The notes beneath the pieces were generated by a model. It saw only the letters and a list, made by a program, of their open reading frames with translations, made no database searches and was not told the origin of the DNA. 64,000 nt of DNA from Knoxdaviesia capensis (Eukaryota > Ascomycota > Sordariomycetes > Microascales > Gondwanamycetaceae): assembly GCA_001510575.1 (NCBI GenBank), contig LNGK01000012.1, positions 50,301 to 114,300 on the forward strand, read 5' to 3'. A program made the position numbers and the translations under genes. This document shows positions 58,818 to 64,000 of the stretch, piece after piece. Every line of letters begins with the position of its first letter. Position 1 is the first letter of the stretch.

Positions 58818-61800
58818 AGCTCACGCCTGCAAACTCTCCTTTCTTTCCCCGACCTGCCCGATCTCCGCTGCGAGGCCGTGCCCCGCTGGAATCGCGCATT
58901 GCTCTGAAGCGCGTGGTTGGCACCACCTGCATCACTCCGACCGGCTTTGACTGTGTGCAGTCATGCTTCGCCTACATCTCCGGCGGCGCTGTGGTCGTCG
59001 TCGATGTTGATGCCGGCCAGTACTCTCAACGATTCTTCAGAGCCCGCCCAACCGCCATTCCCGTCCATGCCTTGTCTCCGCAGCAGATCAACTCTCCGTC
59101 TACTCCAACTTCGACTCCCAAGGCGAACGACAGCAAGAATAGGGTGGCTCCAAGCCTTCGGGAGTCTCAGTATGGCTACATTGACTGGCAGGACTCTCCT
59201 TCATCTTCGTCGTCCTCTTCCAAAACCTGGACCAGCCGGGAACGGATAAAGGCCGCCTCGTGCCTGGCCCTCAGCCGCGAAGGCCGCTTCCTTGCTGTTG
59301 GCGAGACCGGATATGCCCCGCGAGTTCTCATTTTTGGTCTCCAAGAGAACTCTTGTGATGCGCCCCTCGTGTGCATCAGCGAGCATTCCGTCGGAGTCAA
59401 GGCCGTTGCCTGGTCCCAGGACACAAGATATCTGGCCTCCCTCGGCGCCGTCAACGACGGCTTTCTCTACCTCTGGAAGGTAGATCCCCGTACTGGCGCT
59501 GCCAAGTTATTCCAACAGAATCGCTGCACCTCGTATGTTCGCGAAATGTTCTGGATGGGATGCAACCTGATCACTCTTGGTGTTCGTCATGTGAAGGCGT
59601 GGCGAGTTGAAGATGCGTCTGCCATATCTCCCATCAAGCAAAAGTTTGTCCCTGATCCCACTCCGACTCCGCCCCAACAAAAGACCTTGTCTGGTCGCAA
59701 CATTCTACTCGGTTCCTTGATCGATTCTACCTTTACCTGCGCTGCCGCTGTCGACGATCGCCGTGCCATCATCTGCTCTGAAGCTGGTGATATATGCTTG
59801 CTCGAGGACGACGGTAAACAGATGAAGCTGCAGCGGGTAACCCGCCTCGATTTCCCCGTCAGCTCCATTACCATCCGCGACCTCACCGCTGTTGTTGGTG
59901 GCAGTGATGGCCATTTCACAACTCTGGACGTCGTGGCCGTTGTTGACTTCCGCCCTGGAGCTGTTCTCAAGACCACTCGGTCTCCCCTCGGCTTGGCTGC
60001 CATGGGCTTCCTGCGTGACAATTTCGTCACCATTGACGCCAAGAATGCCATCGATATCTGGAATCCGGACTATCTCCCCGGCCAATCAACCGAAGATACC
60101 ACCCACATCCAGCTTCCCGGCCACGGTGAGCCCATCGTCGGCGTGCAAGCTTGGCCCACGTCGTCTTCCGTATTGTCTTCATCTACATCCTCCGCTTCCC
60201 TTCCTACCACGATTTCCGAAGACGATTCTCCCTCATTCATCACCTGGTCCGGCTCTGGACGGCTCATTACTTGGGATGCCGACGGAACTATCAAGTCGTC
60301 CATGGACCTCCGTGTCGACCAGTCCGCTCCCGATTCAGATATCACCATGGAAAACCAACTAACTGTTGTCAAGGTGTCCAAGTCTGGCTCCCTCCTTGCC
60401 ACTGGCGACCGATCTGGAATTCTGCGGGTGCTCGAATACCCCTCTCAGCGATGCGTGCTGGATACCAAGGCCCACTCTTCCGACTGCCAGGACATGACCA
60501 TTTACGAAGGCCAGAAGCGGTTCCTGATGGCCTCCTGTGGTCGTGACCGCACTGCCCAGCTGTTCATCCGGGCTTCAAACGGGACCATTGAGCATTTCCA
60601 GACCCTCGAGTTTGCCGCGAAAGTGGTTCAGATTCTGATTCTGTCCGATGATCGTATCGCTACCTGTTCCCTGGACCGAACTCTCCAAATCCACGAGCTG
60701 GTCACCAAGGATGGGGACACCGATACTGTTGCTGCTCTGCCATCACGCCTCGTCTCCCTCAAGGCCTCGCCGACTTCCATGGCCGTATCCAATGATGCCA
60801 AGTCGATCTACGTGTCCCTCCTCGATCGCTCCATCTGCCAGTACGATATCGCCTCGGGCAAGCTCATCTCATCCTTCAAGTGTACTGACGAGTCTGGTAC
60901 CGAGGCCGCGGTCATGGAACGGTTGATCGTTGGCCAGGATTCCGGCCGGGATCAGTCGATCATCCTCGGTGTTTCCAACACCGACAAGTCTGTTCGAGTC
61001 TACGACGCGGCCACCGGCATGTTCCTTGGCCGGGAGTGGGGCCACACTGAGGCCATCAACGGCTTGGCCCTGTTGGATGAGGATGACGGCAACAGCCGTG
61101 CTGTTAGCGTCGCGTCTGACGGCACGCTCATACTATGGACGGTTGAGACCGGTTCATTCTCTCCCTCTTCGGCCAGTCGTGATTCATCGCCTGTCAAGGA
61201 GTCTGTTCCTCTCAGCAGCAGTCGGCCTCCTCTCCGGCGTGTCCTCTCCAAGGCCGAGCTAGCCGAGTTTCAGCGATCCTCGCCCACAACAACTGCCGCT
61301 GGCAGACGGTCTCCGCCCCGGACGCTTACTCGGCGTTCGTCACGGCAGTTTCTCTCGGCCTCGACTAGCGTTCCCCCGACCAGGACCCCGATTTCAGCCA
61401 TGCAGTTGGGAAACGACGCCATTGCGGAGTCAACACCAACTCGCCGTGTTCCATTGGGGACGAGCCGTGGCGGAAGCCCGCCTCCTAGCCCCAAGGGCCG
61501 CATGACTAGACGGCCATCTCTGCCCGCGCTCACGGCATCCCGCAAGAAGAGCATGCCCAACCTGAAGGCATTTGGCACTCTCAACATGGCGACCGAGCAG
61601 GCGAGCCGCACTCTGAGAGCCTATCGAAAGAAGCTCTCGTCCACCGAACCCATCGACCAGACCGTGCTTGCAGATCTGGACCAGGAGCTCAGGCTCACCG
61701 TGTCGGCTCTGGGCGATCGCGCCATCCGCAGCAAGGCCATGAACGAGTCGATGCTCAGTGGCCTGCTTGACGAGTATTCCGAGCGTCTTGTCACCATGCT

Positions 61801-61960
61801 GGACGAGAAGCTGCGCCTGTCTTTCCCGCAAAGTCGAGCGGCCAGCCACCGTCGCAGCAGTGACAGTGACAGTGCCGATGGTGATCGGCCTCGTACTGCT
61901 GGTGGCAGTAGCAGAAGCCAAAGCACTAGTGGTGGTAGTAGTTCTGCCACACTGGTATAA
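58787..61960 (+). CDS. WDR62/MABP1-like WD40 repeat protein
   Basis: A single exon of 1057 residues from the first in-frame ATG. Two WD40 propellers are likely between about residues 45 and 790. Signs include CLALSREGRFLAVGETGYAP followed by RVLIFGL, VKAVAWSQDTRYLASLGAVN, and LITLGVRHVKAWRV, then LLGSLIDSTFTCAAAVDDRR. This order is what I know from animal WDR62 and MABP1, which are scaffolds for JNK signalling and spindle poles. Later repeats include VVKVSKSGSLLATGDRSGIL and FLMASCGRDRTAQLF. Residues 790-930 are Ser/Arg/Pro-rich. A helical segment at about 934-1020 could be a coiled coil, and the end is Ser-rich. The fungal role is not known to me. An overlapping upstream ATG may affect translation. 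Confidence 0.88.
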   Translation: MSSSTPSNRLKLTPANSPFFPRPARSPLRGRAPLESRIALKRVVGTTCITPTGFDCVQSCFAYISGGAVVVVDVDAGQYSQRFFRARPTAIPVHALSPQQINSPSTPTSTPKANDSKNRVAPSLRESQYGYIDWQDSPSSSSSSSKTWTSRERIKAASCLALSREGRFLAVGETGYAPRVLIFGLQENSCDAPLVCISEHSVGVKAVAWSQDTRYLASLGAVNDGFLYLWKVDPRTGAAKLFQQNRCTSYVREMFWMGCNLITLGVRHVKAWRVEDASAISPIKQKFVPDPTPTPPQQKTLSGRNILLGSLIDSTFTCAAAVDDRRAIICSEAGDICLLEDDGKQMKLQRVTRLDFPVSSITIRDLTAVVGGSDGHFTTLDVVAVVDFRPGAVLKTTRSPLGLAAMGFLRDNFVTIDAKNAIDIWNPDYLPGQSTEDTTHIQLPGHGEPIVGVQAWPTSSSVLSSSTSSASLPTTISEDDSPSFITWSGSGRLITWDADGTIKSSMDLRVDQSAPDSDITMENQLTVVKVSKSGSLLATGDRSGILRVLEYPSQRCVLDTKAHSSDCQDMTIYEGQKRFLMASCGRDRTAQLFIRASNGTIEHFQTLEFAAKVVQILILSDDRIATCSLDRTLQIHELVTKDGDTDTVAALPSRLVSLKASPTSMAVSNDAKSIYVSLLDRSICQYDIASGKLISSFKCTDESGTEAAVMERLIVGQDSGRDQSIILGVSNTDKSVRVYDAATGMFLGREWGHTEAINGLALLDEDDGNSRAVSVASDGTLILWTVETGSFSPSSASRDSSPVKESVPLSSSRPPLRRVLSKAELAEFQRSSPTTTAAGRRSPPRTLTRRSSRQFLSASTSVPPTRTPISAMQLGNDAIAESTPTRRVPLGTSRGGSPPPSPKGRMTRRPSLPALTASRKKSMPNLKAFGTLNMATEQASRTLRAYRKKLSSTEPIDQTVLADLDQELRLTVSALGDRAIRSKAMNESMLSGLLDEYSERLVTMLDEKLRLSFPQSRAASHRRSSDSDSADGDRPRTAGGSSRSQSTSGGSSSATLV

Positions 61961-63078
61961 TGCCAGTCAGGTCTTCATTCATGACTATCTTTCTTCTTCA
62001 ACCCTCTCTCCATTTTCCATTTTCCATGATATCACTTACTACGCCTATCCTTTCCACCCACGCCCGTTTTCGTTTTCCTTTTATCTATTCTATCTTCTCC
62101 TTCTCTTGAATTTCTTCTGTTCATATTCACCAACTCTTTGGACATGACGTCTCGTCCAATCCGTTTCTGCCACGTCAATCCTTTTTTCCTCGTTTCCTTT
62201 CTCATACGACATTTCACTCACCCCCCCCCTATACGACGGCGTTGACGATATCGAAACTCATGGAGAGTGTCATCCTGGACTCTTCTATTCTTCTTTTACC
62301 TTTTCTTTTCGGCACTTTCTTCTGGTGGTTTCCCTTCCATCAGCAGGAATTTTGCACAACACGGCTCTGTAGCTCTCAGAGCTTGATGAAGGTGGTGGTT
62401 GACGGGAGTTATTGCTGGACTCCATTTGGAATTATACCCGGCAGAGATGTGGGAGCACCTTTGCTCAACCTGCCCTTTTTCTTCTTTTCTTTCACTTCTA
62501 TTCTTGTGTTTATTGTTTCCTCGTTCTTTCTTTATTTTTCACCTTCAACTCCTGTATTGTGGACATCTGTCCCAGGTGTATACGATGCGTCTGGGCCATT
62601 TCGTGTACTCATCATTATTTTCTAACGGGACTTATCTTTGTGCCCTTGCAGTTATCGTTTTGTTGTTCCGTTACGGCGTCGGCTGGGATTTACTTGTTAT
62701 ATTTGTTTTATTGGATAGGCGTTATTCATCGGGTATGGGTCTGGATCAGGAGTATATTCTATTTGCGTTTCGTTCGCGTCGCATGGGCTTTGACTTGACC
62801 GCCCATGGGACTGGTGCAGTACATGCACTTCTTTTTACAATGATACGGTGCGGATTGCGCCTATTGAACTGCTAACCCCTGAGTGTTGTCACTGTGACTT
62901 GCGATCATGATGATATATGAAGTGGTATTATACAAAACCAGCTTGCTGGGCGGGATAAATGCTAGCAAGTCAGTCCATGCTAGCGGTCTATATACAGATA
63001 TATGAAAAGCACATGGATGGCTATCGGATGAGAGAATAATGATACAGGTAGGTGGTATGGCAGGGCGACAACACCCCA
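61961..63078. other. Convergent 3' intergenic region
   Basis: A T/C-rich stretch between the WD40 gene (+) and RRG9 (-), expected to hold both 3' UTRs. No exon or RNA gene was recognised. Confidence 0.55.
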
Positions 63079-63990
63079 CTACAGGATTTTGATGTGAGCC
63101 CGACGCTGGGAATTCGCTGGCGATCGTGGCTGATTAACATCGCCGACGTCGGAGTGGTCTGTCACACCAGCCCCGGCGAGCGATTCGTTCTGGTAGTCGA
63201 GATGCTCAGTAGCATTATCATCAGCCTCAGATGCATTCCGCATGAATTCACCCGGCTCCTTCCTCTGCGGCGGCGGCATGCGGGAGCGCTTCCGGTGGTC
63301 GTGCCAGCTGGGATCGCGCACGACGCCCTCGCGGCGCCAGCGGCGGGGGGGCTTCATGCCGAGGGCGGCATAGCGGGACCAGACGGCAACACCGCGGCGG
63401 AACCAGCGGGCCTGGCGGGCCTCCTCCTCCTCGGGCGAGGGTTCCCAGCGGGATTTGAGGATGCGGCGCACGGCCTCGGGGGAGATCTCGAAGCGGCGGG
63501 CTAGGGCCTCGGTCGAGCACTCGTCGGGGAACTGGCGGTGCAGCGCGCGGATGCCCTCGAGCGCGTCGGGCGAGAGGCGCTTGCGGGGTGCCCAGCCGCC
63601 GGGGAATTTCTCCTTGAGGGCTGCTTTCTGGGATTGCCACGACTCGCGGTCGGGGCGGGGGTCGTCGCGGGCCGGCGATGAAGAGTAAGAGGAGGATGGG
63701 GACGAGTCGGGGTGGCGGGGTGTGGTGGTGTTGCGAGCTGGGGGGGTGTCGGCGGGGGCGGAGGAGGTGTCCCAGGGGATATCGTCGCGGACGCGCAGTG
63801 CGCGGGCGGTGTGGAAGGAGTGCGCGGCGGCCGGGAGGAGCAGCGGCGGCCGGGCACGCGGGCTACGGAGGTGGAGACTGAGGTTGAGGTGGGGGGGGTG
63901 TGTTGCTGCAGCCGCGGTGTCGGACAGGCATAGGCGGGTGAAGCTGGCGGAGAGCAGGCGCCACGACGAGGCGGTGGTAGAGGAGGCCAT
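63079..63990 (-). CDS. RRG9: Required for respiratory growth protein 9, mitochondrial
   Basis: The Rrg9/neugrin family is needed for mitochondrial genome maintenance and respiration. A single exon of 303 residues begins only 10 bp from the window edge. The N-terminus is rich in Arg, Ser and Ala with few acidic residues (ASSTTASSWRLLSASFTRLC), a typical mitochondrial targeting sequence. A Ser/Pro-rich linker follows. The conserved domain at about 118-210 contains WQSQKAALKEKFPGGWAPRK, RLSPDALEGIRALHRQFPDE and RFEISPEAVRRILKSRW, the helix-turn-helix-like core of the family. It then has WFRRGVAVWSRYAALGMKPP. The C-terminus is acidic and disordered. GC content is high in the first half. No damage was seen. 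Confidence 0.93.
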   Translation of the reverse strand: MASSTTASSWRLLSASFTRLCLSDTAAAATHPPHLNLSLHLRSPRARPPLLLPAAAHSFHTARALRVRDDIPWDTSSAPADTPPARNTTTPRHPDSSPSSSYSSSPARDDPRPDRESWQSQKAALKEKFPGGWAPRKRLSPDALEGIRALHRQFPDECSTEALARRFEISPEAVRRILKSRWEPSPEEEEARQARWFRRGVAVWSRYAALGMKPPRRWRREGVVRDPSWHDHRKRSRMPPPQRKEPGEFMRNASEADDNATEHLDYQNESLAGAGVTDHSDVGDVNQPRSPANSQRRAHIKIL

Positions 63991-64000
63991 TGGTGTGGTC

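Overview
The window is nuclear DNA of a filamentous ascomycete (Pezizomycotina). Genes lie on both strands and carry short introns with GTATGT/GTAAGT donors and CTAAC-like branch points. The gene set is typical of these fungi: a Dicer-like protein without a visible PAZ domain, a DUF7514-type protein, an RRG9 mitochondrial protein and a GMA12/MNN10-family mannosyltransferase. Several features look most like Eurotiomycetes, but the sequence alone does not fix the class. Long pyrimidine- or purine-rich intergenic tracts and many microsatellites separate the genes. No bacterial-style operon, CRISPR array or intact transposon was seen.

Layout, left to right. (1) 410-984 (-): first two exons of a mitochondrial pyruvate dehydrogenase kinase; the rest lies off the left edge. 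(2) 3990-5582 (+): coiled-coil protein of unknown function. (3) 6638-9429 (-): 11-exon MFS sugar transporter. (4) 10718-12755 (-): DUF7514-type protein. (5) A 6.2-kb stretch without a supported gene. (6) 18984-20814 (-): sphingosine-1-phosphate lyase DPL1. (7) A 7-kb stretch without a supported gene. (8) 27837-29037 (-): GMA12/MNN10-family mannosyltransferase. (9) 31441-32421 (-): RING-CH E3 ligase, divergent from (10) 33314-34500 (+): proteasome alpha-2 subunit PRE8. (11) 35513-36473 (+): coatomer zeta subunit RET3. (12) A 6.4-kb stretch without a supported gene. (13) 42862-48079 (+): Dicer-like protein dcl2, followed by an intron-containing tRNA-His(GTG). (14) 49071-49698 (+): small secreted protein. 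(15) 50034-50324 (-): fragment of a fungal multi-copy-type protein. (16) 51179-54070 (+): Rgp1-type Ypt6 exchange-factor subunit. (17) 58787-61960 (+): WDR62/MABP1-like WD40 protein. (18) 63079-63990 (-): RRG9.

Most genes are housekeeping: membrane traffic and glycosylation (RET3, RGP1, mannosyltransferase), sphingolipid breakdown, ubiquitin-proteasome turnover and mitochondrial function. They share no obvious pathway, so the window is not a biosynthetic cluster. The one genome-defence component is dcl2. Exon models were built by hand from splice sites, and every complete model closes to a whole number of codons. I did not find a convincing undescribed system. The most useful leads are splicing details (a stop-free 3n intron in dcl2, a NAGNAG acceptor in RGP1), a decayed gene fragment, upstream ORFs, a possible proteasome promoter element and recurrent palindromes.
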